From assembly GCA_006176705.1 (NCBI GenBank), contig QRFJ01000007.1, positions 3,955,840 to 4,019,839 on the forward strand: 64,000 nucleotides of DNA. The letters are read 5' to 3'. The stretch comes from Cocos nucifera (lineage: Eukaryota; Streptophyta; Magnoliopsida; Arecales; Arecaceae). Below are positions 1-12,100 of the stretch, in pieces (positions within the stretch are counted from its first letter, which is position 1; every line of letters begins with the position of its first letter). The position numbers were made by a program, and so were the translations under genes. The notes beneath the pieces are model-generated. The model had not been told where the DNA came from and did not search any database. It saw only the letters and a list, made by a program, of their open reading frames with translations.

Positions 1-75
1 CCAACGGGTTGCATGCGAAATGTCTAGAACATTAAGGATTATATGTTATTTATACAATGTATTTTGCTATGTCAG

Positions 76-344
76 AGATTTGGGATGCACTCCGAGCTGC
101 GGCAGAAGCTGATTTAACCCTTGCACAAGCAATAGTGGACAGTGCTGGTATAATTGTTTCAAATGCTGACATGACTCTTTGTTATGATGAAAGAGGTAAA
201 AATGTGTCATGTTTCTGTTTTTCTCTTTACATATCAATCATACTTGTGGAACTGTCTTTTAACAATAGCCTTATTGCAGGTGCTAAATATGAATTACCCA
301 AGTATGTTTTAAGTGAGCCGACAAATTTGATTCGGGATGGTTGA
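76..344 (+). CDS. Ubiquitin domain-containing protein (UBTD/DC-UbP type), 3' end only
   Basis: Partial gene; its 5' part lies before the window. Two exons are visible: 76-195 (after a gtcag acceptor) and 280-344 (after attgcag), joined through a GTAAAA donor at 196. The joined frame reads EIWDALRAAAEADLTLAQAI, then a stretch ending YDERGAKYELPKYVLSEPTN and LIRDG before TGA at 342-344. This matches, from memory, the conserved N-terminal domain of plant and animal UBTD1/2-type proteins, which are adaptors linking ubiquitin ligases and deubiquitinases. In plants the short forms end with this segment, so the stop is plausible. The ubiquitin-like fold itself is not seen. An apparent ATG at 57 lies inside the upstream intron and is not a start. 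Confidence 0.85.
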
Positions 345-3300
345 CCGAAGTGAGGAGCTCAAGCATGAATAAGTCATCATTGTAAATCATGTAAATGACT
401 CACCTTCCTCGCATCTTTACTGAAAGTCCAGTTTAAGCTTCTGCTCAGAACTTTAAACTTGAACCATTTTTCTTCTTAAGCTTCTATCTGTAGCTGGAGC
501 TCACTTGATAATCAACAGAATACAAGCGTGCCCTGTGTAATGGTCAATTCATCTGTTCCTACATGTTACATTCCAACTTGTTTTTATTTTCTGGATGTTA
601 TTATATGCCTATTTCGACACATGCTTACCCTTGGGAGTGGTTTTCATGCAGTGAGGAATGCAATGAAATCTTGTATAGTCAGAGTATTCCTCTTAGAATG
701 TTGTTCTGCTTTATCTATTGATTTATTTTGTAATTTAACCAGACAAATGAGGGTATACTCTTGGTAGTTTCTTGTTGCATGAAACAAACTTGCTGTGCTT
801 ATAGTGATCGACAATAACTTAGTAGCTGTTATGTTTTAAGAATAATTGAAAAGATGTGCTTTCTGGCTTATGTGTGCGTGCTAAAAGGATGCGGTTGTTG
901 AAAATTTATTCTTTCTGCCCATTGAAGACAGAACTCAGAATGGATGGAGCGATCTGATAGATGGAATTCAAGTGCATTACATTCTTTATATAAATCGGGA
1001 TTTCTGCAAGTATATCCTTCAAAGATGCCAAGTGTTAATGGGATCTGATGTTTCTAAATGAATTGGCATTGTTCTTCAGGCCTTGGAACGTCCAACTGGA
1101 ATATGATTAAGCCAAGTATGGATCAACCACCAAAATAACTGCCAGAAATAGTTTTGTCGATTAACCTTTTTGCATGACCATTGGACATGTGTTTACATTC
1201 CAAGAAACACAGTGATAGCAATTGCTTTAGTTTCTAATTAGTCACAATTTAAGTTTTAGGTTCTTGCACTATGATCTGATGATCTTCTGGACCATGCAAA
1301 CCCAGTTTATACTGTTCTTTTATCCAGGCCAGTAATTCTTATCATTTTCCAGATCGTTGTTGGAGTAATATAAGCCCTCTGAAGAAATAGGGTTTTTAGT
1401 TATTAGTGATTTTATTACTGCAAAACTTAGAAATCTGATTAATTCTCTAGTGGATCCACTATTATAACGTATGCGACTTGATGCGTATTTCAAGGTATTG
1501 GATTTTTTTTTTTTTTTTTGATAAGATGGGTTTTTCAATTGTTCTTCAAAATGGTCAGAAAATAAAATATTCTTAAAAGGATTAGAAGTGTGTCGGTTCA
1601 AAGAAGCAATTCCGAGTGCTCTATAACAAAACCAGTCGGTTGCTTGGACTTTTTAGCTTGAACAATCTGTCCGGTTAAGCAGTGTGTCAGGAGGCGATGC
1701 ATCGGAGTTGGTCTGCACGTGCCCTGTTCGTTCGTAGGCCATGCCTAAAAAGCCGCGGTAGGATTATTTTTTGAAGAAAAGGGAAGCGAAGAATGCCGCC
1801 CAGCGACGGTAGGATCAGGGCACCTTTTTATCTGGGTACACGTGCTTGCTGATTAAGCAATAAAGATATAAAATTGGCACAGAATATTCCGCCTATGGCA
1901 CCTTCATCCAGATGGGACATGTGAAATTGGCCAGCCATACTCATTTCTTTGAAAATGAAATCGTCATGATCCAAATGGCACATCCATTCTTATATTTTCT
2001 TTCTTCCCCATGAATTTCTTTTCATAAATCTGTATATAATTAGCGGTAGTTGGTGTCACAGCGTCTACCTGTCTTCTTCAGTCCTGTAAAATGCTAACTA
2101 AATCCAAGTCCCCATCATTCCCAAATCCGACAAGCCAAATAATTGCCAGGATTATATATTACAAGAAAGAAAGGGACAAGGTAAGTACGTACACCTCACT
2201 GTCGCTGCTTGCTATCTTTCACGCTATGTGGGATTTACTAGCCCGGTTTACCTTCAAGATATGACTGCGAGCAAGTTAAAGGGAATGCCATAACCCAGTT
2301 TAACACTTCCATAGTTGATCGTTTTATATTTAATCCTTTTGACATAGGTTGGCCTTGTTCTTCCGCACAATTTCCCTTACACCAATTTGTTTGTTATACA
2401 TGCATATCGAGAATTAAAATATTAAATGATCCTTGAGATTAAAAGCCAAGAGTAAAAATGCTCTATCAATAGAGACTAAATAAATCTAAAGCGACTTCAG
2501 GAATGCTTTAAACCGATAGTGAAAATGGTTCGAAGGACCTTAAAATGATCGATAAGCCCATGCCACGCCTCCCTCTTGAGAGTTGAGAAGAATCTAGCTA
2601 ATGGAAAAGCCCTAGCTCGGGCAACCATTCCCAGAGGGAGGGAGAAAGGGCAGTGACTGGACTTTTAATTCACCACGGTAAGATGCTGTAGTGATGACTT
2701 TGGACATTGGTGATTAAAGAACAGTTCAATGGTTGTGGGAGTGATGAGCAGAAAAGAAGGAACAGCCATGATTAAAGAATGGATTCGGGACTTGAAGCAT
2801 TGACCTGGCCTCCATCGAGTTTGGAACTGAAGAGGACGGCAGGCACCGGTTCCCTCGATTCCGCCGCCACACCGTGGGAACCAGGCTCGCAAATACTTTG
2901 CTCCGTCGCTTTTGATGTGTTTTACGAGACTCAGCACGCGCGCGACCACGCAATCCCTGCCATGAAAGCGTTAATTAATGGAAGAAAGCATGTAACGGGC
3001 CGTGGACATCAGGCACCACAGGATGAGTTAGGTCCCCACGGCCTAAAAGCCTTTGAAATTAGGGTTGGCAATACTTAACCATTTAACCCGACTTAATTTC
3101 TTATAGATTGAGTTAAATTATCAGTTTAATAAAATAATTAAATTTAGATCTAAATTTTTAAATTATTTAATGAATAAATTATATTCTAATTAATAGATTT
3201 TTAATCTATCTTGTATCTGATCCCATCTGTATATAGTCTTGTTCGATTCAGTTGCCACCCATCCTAGAAATGATTTAACTTTGTGGTTTAAACTTTGCTG

Positions 3301-5207
3301 GTAGAAGTTATCTTAATGAAAATTTATTTTTTAGGTCCTAACTGATTCATAACTATAACAAATACAAGTTTGAGTGTCTATAAAATTGAACAAGCTAATT
3401 AGGAAGCCTTATTGGTTGGTTTACCTTGACCCTTCTATAAACATCCAAATGGAACTGCTGGAAATATGGATTCATGCTTTGTGGCGTATTCTTCTATGGT
3501 CCCCATGGAGCACTCTTCTCTTTTGTCAAATATTTTATCCGTAACTTAAGTATTTGTTTGCATCCTTCACAGAATCACCAAGCTTGTTTTCAATATTTTA
3601 TAATACAAGAAAAAAGAAGAAGAATTGTTAGGAAAGTTGTTGTTGCAATCCAATATATACCACACAATTGTTGTTATTGTTACACATTTGATGTGTAATC
3701 CTTCCCTTTTTTTACTCTATGCTCCATCAAGAATGATATCTAGAATTTTTTTTAAAAAAAAATATTAATTGCTTAATTCATTCATATACTTTTTTTCGAA
3801 AAGGAATTGCTCCAACTTGATAATTAGAACTCATGTTCAATAGATCCCAGTACTAAAGTATCAAAGTTCCAAGATTTTTTCAAGCAAGATTAAAGGGTTT
3901 AGACTAGGATTGAAATCAGATCAGATCATATACCCATATATCGATATCCATATTTATTTTATTTGATGAATATAGAATAAATATTAATCGGATGCAAAAA
4001 TTTGTATGCATATTTATGTTAGATGAACACTATACAAATCGAACATCGGATATATTGATATAAATAAAGATACAAGTTGGATAGTTTAATGATCATGGAA
4101 TCAAAGATATCATCGGAAAGATTGCAAATCAAGTTAATAACATATTAATATAGTTATATATATATATTTAAAAAATTTATAAATATTATATAAAATTATA
4201 AATAAAATTAAATATTTAGATACGAATTAGATGATTTTTTATTCATATTCAAATCTATTTTTTATTAATAAATATAAATTAAATATTTATATTTAGATAA
4301 ATTTAAATATGAAGGCTAATTTGGAAGGTTATTATTCGGTCCATCTCACTTTTGGATGCAGACACAGCCGGACTCTCTTGGCAATTATTTGTGGGCAAAT
4401 GTTTTTTTTAAATCAAAGAAATTAGGCCCCAGGCACTACATCCAACGGTCGTTAATACCAGGACCGACATTTACGGTAACACCATAAAATCCATCGATTC
4501 CAATATTGATCCGATGATTTAACCGTGGTCCTGTCAAACATCTGCCAAGCCCGTCACATCCTTTTCCAACTCGTCGTTTTTTGACCGTTATAGGTTGGAT
4601 GTGTGGGTCCCGCTACGTCCCTTCTTGCCTAGCATCCCCTACGGATCCACCGTATCGCAATAACGTATAAAATTCTTGTTCCCCTTCCCACTCGCACCCT
4701 CCACTCCCCTCCCTCCCATCCAACAGTCAATCGTCGACCCGACGGCTCCTAATCAATCTCCTCGTCATAAATTACCAAAAGTGCCCTCACCACCAGCCAC
4801 CTGTTCCCCCAACCGGCAGCTTCCTGACCGAAGCACGTGCGTCGCGCCACCCTCGTTGTCGTTATCCCTCGTGGCGATGCTGATGCTAATGATTGCGATA
4901 GCAAGTGCTTCCCCGCTTCTCTCTCCTTTATTACCCTTAATGCCTATCTAGAATTAATAAATTATTACTGATTAGGGCCAAATATAATATCATTATTCTC
5001 CAAATCTCGAGAGATCCCCTTCAATCAGGACCGTCCAAAGCAGAGACGGTCTCCAGCGGGACAAGGGCATCAAATCAAACAGAAGGTCTAATCGATCGGA
5101 CGGCCAGATTGCTTCTTAAAACGTTGGAGGTGTATATATATATTTCATGAGAAAATGATTAAGAAATAAATATATTAGTAAAAACTACTAAAAACCCTAT
5201 TCTAGGG
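345..5207. other. Intergenic region between UBTD-type and STICHEL-like genes
   Basis: The first several hundred bases are probably the 3' UTR of the UBTD-type gene. I recognise no coding gene here. Short open frames (for example near 528-767, 2779-3078 and 4676-4951) show no family I know and no convincing splice context. A 17-18 base T run sits at about 1502-1519. About 3910-4320 is very AT-rich with repeated ggat/atcc/tatcc words resembling degenerate plant repeats. Pyrimidine-rich, GC-richer sequence from about 4640 on looks like promoter-proximal DNA. Confidence 0.5.
3910..4320. repeat. AT-rich degenerate repeat, related in wording to those near 34.8 and 42.1 kb
   Basis: The stretch is dominated by words such as atatccatattta, taatcggatgcaaa and aatattaaatattta. 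Similar words (taatcggatgcatata, gatatccatatt, cggatatccaat) recur at about 34735-35090 and 42030-42300, suggesting copies of one old AT-rich repeat family. No terminal repeats or target duplications are defined, so the class is unknown. Confidence 0.35.
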
Positions 5208-5307
5208 CTATGGTACGCCCCCAGGCGAAAGGGCTGCCCGCAAGTACACCGGGCACGGGGTCACTGGCCTCGCCAACGGACCCCGCTCTCTCTAGGCATC
5301 TATCTGG

Positions 5308-5315
5308 CTATAAAG
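5308..5315 (+). promoter_or_regulatory. Candidate TATA box of the STICHEL-like gene
   Basis: The word ctataaag stands in GC-rich sequence about 0.8 kb before the start codon. A strong splice donor (ctg|gtgagt at 5430) follows about 115 bases later, and a tttgcag acceptor ends at 5595. The 5' leader may therefore carry an intron. The transcription start is not proven. Confidence 0.3.
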
Positions 5316-6100
5316 GAAATCGCCCGGCGAGTTCGCATAGAGCTTCGAAAGGGAGAAGTATTAGAACGGCCGACGGATCGGGATCCGCTCGGTGGGCGGA
5401 GGGTGCAAAGCATGTGGCTATCTTTTCTGGTGAGTGGCTCTGCTCTTCTTCTTGCACAAGCTCTTCTCTCGCGGCTTTGATTCTTCTTGGCTTTCGAATT
5501 ATCCGAAACGATGGAGGTTTTAGGTTTCAATTCTTGGAACAGGAAGCGGACGTAAAGTTGCGAACTTGAGCTCATTTTCGGGGTTTATTTTGCAGGATAA
5601 TCTGATTTTGGATCCGATACTTCCGGTTTAGTGCTATTTTGAGGAGCTCTTAAGGTTGCTCTCGATTTCGTCTTCGAGCGAGTCTGTTTCTCGGTTTTTC
5701 TTTATTCAATCTTTCGGCCGTATGAAAGAAAAAGAATTTTTCTCTTTTCTTTTTCCCTTTGGCTCTTCTTTTGATGGAGCTTGAGTTATTGCACAGCCTT
5801 GACAATGACATCTGGTTTTTATTGAACTTTTTGGGTTTAAATTGTTTTTTGGTGCCCGGTTCAATCAGGGAATGAATTAATGCCGGGTTGTATCGTGTCT
5901 TTCTGAAAGGGGGAAGGTGCGTTGGATTTGATTTCGTGGGCATTGGTGGAATAGAATGAGATGAAATGCTTACTATGGTTCGGCATTACTTTTATCGAGA
6001 CACAAGATGGCAATTTGGAGGCCTGAGACAGCTATTTATGCCATTCTTGGGGTGATTTGTTACTGTTATTGCTGCTTGAAGACACGATTAGGTTTTGGTC

Positions 6101-9100
6101 ATGACCAGGGCGGTACGCAGCAATTTTCTTAAGGATGACAGCAGTGCTATCGGTAATCATCTCAAGGATGAGTATGGTGCCATTAGTGACCATCTCCGCT
6201 ACCATGTGCATCTGACCAATTGTATCCACTTGAAGAACCACATGCACTACCACAGCCCCAACCCGGCCGAGAGGTCCCTTATGAGGGATCTCATTGTTCT
6301 TCAGAAGTCAAAATCCCTTAGAGATCCCTCCACCAGCCCTCCATCATGGTTTTCCCCTTCCACTTTTGGCAGCTACGCTAAGAGACCGGCTAAGGATGGT
6401 GCAATGCATAGTGGAAGAAGATCTATAGGTGCTGATGGGCGAAGGGAGGCTGGTCGGTTGTCCGCAAGCTCGCCGCTGGCTGCAGGTGTTGCAACATCAA
6501 AAGTTGCTGCCGTAGATTCTAGCAGCGGCCACAACATTGCAGGAGGAGATATGAATGCTGAAATAAGTAGAGGGGAAGAGCACAGCAGAAAGAGTCGGAA
6601 GAGTGATATTTCACATGGAAGCGAGAATCCACACAAGGTGGAGGCAAAGGACAAAAGGATTTCCCAGAGGGCTGCCCATGGACAGGCTGCTCGTCTTAAG
6701 ACTCTTTCGGAACAATTGGAGGAGGTTGCAGGCAATACAGACAATGAGAGGAGGAATCCTCCTCACTTATGCCGAAATAGGATGCACACAGGTGAAGAGA
6801 AAATCCATGAGGAGCCAGAAGCGAGCAGTTATGGCCACTGTAATGGGTTGAGAAGGGGGAAGAGGCGTAGGTTCAAGGGCGTGAGAAGAGCTCGTGGTTC
6901 TACTAATTCGAGAACTGTGGGAGCTCAAAATAATATGTCTACCGGCTCCCAATCGCTAGCTCAAGTTTCCATGCATCAGAAGGGCTACGCAGAGGAAGGA
7001 CCAGAAGAGGATGCTGAGCTAGAATTTGCGCGGGCGCCAAGACATGTATGTGGGATTCCATGGAATTGGTCAAGGATTCATCATAGAGGTAAAACATTTC
7101 TAGATATGGCAGGAAGGAGTTTGTCCTGTGGGCTATCTGATTCAAGGCTGAGAAAAGCTGAAGGTCCTGTTGGACAAAGACGAGGGAATGCTTCAAATAT
7201 GCCTCAAATTGCATCTGATCATTTAAGTTCATCAACGAGCTCTGATTCAGAGGCACAACTATTACTAGTTGAGGCATCAGGATCTCAGGATAGTGATGTC
7301 AATCCTTATTTGACACAGGATTATTCAGGAGAACTTGGAATTTTTTCCAATCACAGCCTAAGACATGAAGACTCTGACCTTGCATCTGAAGCACGGTCAG
7401 GTAATCAGAGGAAATCTAGAGACCACCGTGGCAGGCATCGAAGCCTGACCCAGAAATACATGCCGAGAACCTTCAAAGATCTTGTGGGTCAAATTTTGGT
7501 TGTGCAAGCTCTTTCAAATGCTGTTTTAAGAAAAAAGGTTGGGTTGATTTATGTCTTTTATGGACCTCATGGAACAGGGAAGACATCTTGCGCTCGTGTA
7601 TTTGCGAAAGCTTTGAATTGCCAATCGTTGGAGCATCCAAAACCTTGTGATGTCTGTGCTTCCTGCATCTCACATAATTTGGGTAAGAGTCGAAATGTGC
7701 TGGAAGTGGGGCCAATGGGTAACTTCAACTTTGAGAGCATTATGGATGCCCTTGACAATGTGATGCTATCACCATTGTCGTCTCAGTATAGAGTGTTCAT
7801 TGTTGATGACTGTCATACCTTGCCTCCTAACTCATGGAATGTCATCTCAAGGATCATTGACCGAGCACCCAGGCACGTGGTTTTTATCCTTGTCAGCTCG
7901 AATATTGACCATTTGCCTCATATAATCATATCCAGATGCCAGAAGTTCATTTTTCCAAAACTGAAAGACTCCGATATCATCTCTACCTTGCAGTGGATTT
8001 CAACCAGCGAAGGCTTAGAAATTGACAAGGATGCTTTGAAACTCATAGCATCACGGTCAGATGGATCCTTAAGAGATGCTGAGATGACCCTCGATCAGCT
8101 GAGTTTGCTTGGACAAAGAATTTCTCTTTCTCTCGTTCAGGAGCTTGTAAGTTATTCCACTATGCCTATTTTCTCAATTTTCTAGATTGAATGTCATAAT
8201 TTAAATATTTAATTAGTGTATTTCTGGAGCTGATCTAGAATTTTTCATCATCTGCATTTCAAAACTCAAATAGATTTCATTGAACTTGAACATGCGTCTT
8301 GCTAAAATTTCATGAGAATTAACATAAATCAATGTTTAAATTTTCAAAAATTTAAAAGTGAATCTTATTTTGCTGATTTTGAATGATGAGGAAACTGAGA
8401 CTTGGAAATAAGGACAGACTTGCAACTGCATTTGAATTCCAGTTTCAAATGAGGCCATTGTGAAAATAAGACACCATCTATAAATTAGCAATTATATGTT
8501 GTGTCATATGCTGTTCAAAACATCTGATTTTCAATCCTACTATTTTTAAGATGTATAATTCATGTATATATTGGTGATACACCCACATGAGAATTTTGAG
8601 ATCTCAATCTTCATGGTTTTAACTGCTGCTTGAGTTAGGAGGCGATGAAGTAACCACTGGTTCTTTGTGGCACATTTAGACACTAGGATTCTGTGGATTA
8701 CGCATCAGAGATGTATATAGATCACTTTAACTGGTAATGAAGGAATTTACTGCATTAGTCTGCCATAGTAAAATCTTAACTTCTGCAAGTCAGTTTAGAT
8801 TTGCACTATCTTACATAAACAACTCTTATTGTTATTTGCTCATTTCCCAGGTTGGTTTGGTGTCTGATGAAAAATTGGTGGATCTGCTTGATTTGGCATT
8901 ATCTGCAGACACCGTGAACACTGTGAAGAGCTTAAGAGAGATAATGGAAACTGGAGTGGAGCCTCTGGCATTAATGTCACAACTTGCTACAGTTATTACT
9001 GATATCCTTGCTGGTAGCTATATATTCACACGAGAAAGACTACGCAGAAAGTTTTTTCGCCGACTGACCTGTGAGTTAAAATTCTCTTTTCTTCAACCTT

Positions 9101-12100
9101 TATATTTAAAAATCATTACAAATTCCAGGTTATTTTTTGTCTGTTATTGAGTTTCATCTTCTGCTTAACTTTGTTGGAAATAAATCTTAATGTGTGAGAG
9201 GGTACAGCATGTTTCTCGTGTGATTTGACTAGGTCCACCCTGCTTTAGCTTAGTTCACAGAAATATGCTACTATTGTCTCGTTATTTTCTAGGCTTTGCA
9301 CAACTTATTTGTATCTCACATTTTGATTGTTTCAGTATCCAAGGAAGATATGGAAAAATTGCGCCAGGCTTTGAAAATGCTATCTGAAGCTGAAAAACAG
9401 CTGAGGGTGTCAAATGACAAATTGACTTGGCTTACAGCTGCTCTGCTTCAACTTGCTCCAGATCAACAATATATGTTGCCAAGTTCTTCTGCAGATGCTA
9501 GTCTCAACCACAGCCCATTGGTCCTAAACAACTACAATGGCAGAGATAAACCTAGGAATTTTATTAATGAGCAGGATGAGATGCATATTTGTGACAGGGA
9601 CTTGTCAAGAGGAAATGGAACAAGAAGTCATGGCTACAGAGGTGCTAGCGATGCAGTGCATGGTAATAATAAGATGATTCGTAATCACCTCAGTGGAATG
9701 GTACATGGTGAGCACACTTCACGCAGTCCTATGTGGTCCAGTGGAGCTGCTAAAGCAGGTGAAGAATATAGTTATGGCAAAACCAACAAGGATAATGAGA
9801 AGATCTGGCGAGCAGTACTTGAGAATGTTCAATCAAACATGCTTAGGCAATTTTTGTATCAGGAAGGAAGGCTAAATTCAGTCAGCCTAGGTGCTGGTAA
9901 GATCTTAAATTCATGCAAGTTCATATATCCTGTATTTAACCTTACTGTGTTCTACGAAAAGAAACATCACACTCAGATATAAGTCGAGATGTTCTTTGAA
10001 TATAGTCAGATCAAAGTTTGGAAAATAACATGAAAATATTGAAATGAATATGCTGAGGTAATTTTCTATCAAGAAGGCAGGCTGAATTCAGTCAGCCTAG
10101 AAGCTAGTAGGATCTTAAATACATGTTGCTTCTGTATCCTGCCTTTGTCCTTATCATGTCCAATTTCCATGAAAGAGATAAACGTGTAGTTAAAATGTGT
10201 AAATATTCTTTGAATATTGTATGCTAGCTGTTTCATAAAATCGTGAAAATAATTTGAGAAGGCTGCTGGCAGGAGAGAGAGCCTGTGAAATCAATGAACA
10301 ACAAAGTAGAATTTGTAAATTTGATAGGAAAAAATTAGTATGAGGCTCGATATTTCAATAGTTTATGAAAAGTGTCTTGCATGCTTAGGTTATTTGATCT
10401 GTTCAGTTCTCATTTCCTTTCTTATCGTCCATGGAAGTTGTCTTTGTTCTTAGTAAATTGTAAAGCTTGTTTGAAATTGCCAGATTATTAGGCTGGAAAA
10501 GTCTCCTGGTGGTTGCTTGGGTGACCTGGGTTCAAATCCGACCTTCACCATGTCTTTGGGGGGTTAATGGTATTTGTGGGAGCGTTTCCCCCCAGTTGTG
10601 TAGTCCATTTCCTATGGGCCTTTCTGCCAAAAAGAGAAAAAAAAAAACTTGTTTATGATATTATAATTTGAAAGAAGAAAATTGCAGCTAGTCTGCACAT
10701 CCTGAAATATTTTCCTTTGTTGTTGTTATTTAAAAGGTCTGGCAGCTGTAGAAATACTTTAAAATGGGTTTTATTAGCTTGTAATTCTCCTTGCTTATGT
10801 TATCTTTTTGCATAATGCTTGTGATCCTTCCTGCCTCGCCATGAACATTCCTGAATATATCTTGCAATGGCAATCTTAATTCCAAATGAATATATCTTGA
10901 ATTCCTTTGAAAAATATTCCACTCTTAATGGATGAAAATTGAATTATTGATGTCACTGCTTTCCCCCTTGCAGCCCCTACGGTGCAATTGTTGTTCAGCT
11001 CAGACGGATGCAAGTCCAAAGCTGAAAAGTTCACAGGGCAGATTTTACAAGCATTTGAATCGGTACTTTCTTCTTCAGTAATACTTGAAATCAGATGTGA
11101 ATCTAGGAAAGATGGCAACTCAGATGTCCAAAATCAACATGTTTTGCCTGCTTCTGAGAATGGTTCTGCTCAGATGATGAAGCGGCAATCAATCACCAAT
11201 CAGAGGTCACTTTATTCAGGATCTGAAAAACTTACAAGAAGGCTGCCAAAAGAAAATGGTATTAAAGGGATAGGCTCTAGACAAGGTAGATGGTTGCACT
11301 CTGATCCCCATGTAATGGCAGAAGGTGAAATAATTGAAACAGGAGCGACAACTCTAGAGCATGGGAACATTGAATTAACTAATAACACGATAGGACATAC
11401 AGAAAAGGCCCTTGAAGGTGTATGGGTTGAAGAAGCTTCATCTTCTCAGCACCAAGCTAACTTGATTCCTCTATCAAAAAGTAGGGAAAGTGAAGAACAA
11501 TATCGGAGACAAAGTTTGGTTAGAGGAAAAGTATCCCTTGCACATGTCATTCAACAGGCTGAAGGTTGTTCCCAGCGAGGTGGATGGTCTAGACGCAAAG
11601 CAATATCAATTGCTGAAAAGCTTGAACAAGAGAACTTGTAAGTATTGGAATTGCAGTTCTTATTTACGGCATCTTTTGATTGCTCCATTTGTTGTTTTGT
11701 TATTTGTAGAAAAAAATTAAGAACAATTATCATATGCATCTGTTGTTGGATTGTCCATCTTCATTTCCACAATTGATTGGAAACTAAATTTGCTTTAAAA
11801 CATGCTGTATTAATATATCATGTTTGGATAAGAAAGCATATAGAAAATCAGAAGTATCTACACTATGCTGAAAATATTATCAGACTTTCACAGTGTTTGG
11901 AGTTAAGATATGAAAAGGATCCTTCTCATTAAGTAACTTGAAAATGTTGCATGGAAATGCAGATACCCTCTTCAACAAATTGTTCTATTCAGGAAAAAAA
12001 GGAGCTACTGATAACATTGTCCTGATTTTGATCTTAATATTATTAGACATGAATTGGTCCATTTAACACCTGTTTATTTATTTTAACTTTTTCAAAGAAC

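Noticed and set aside
5210..5575. Frames on both strands before the STICHEL-like gene
   Set aside because: No recognisable protein; the region has a TATA-like word and splice sites of a 5' leader, and opposite-strand frames overlap fully, as expected from composition.
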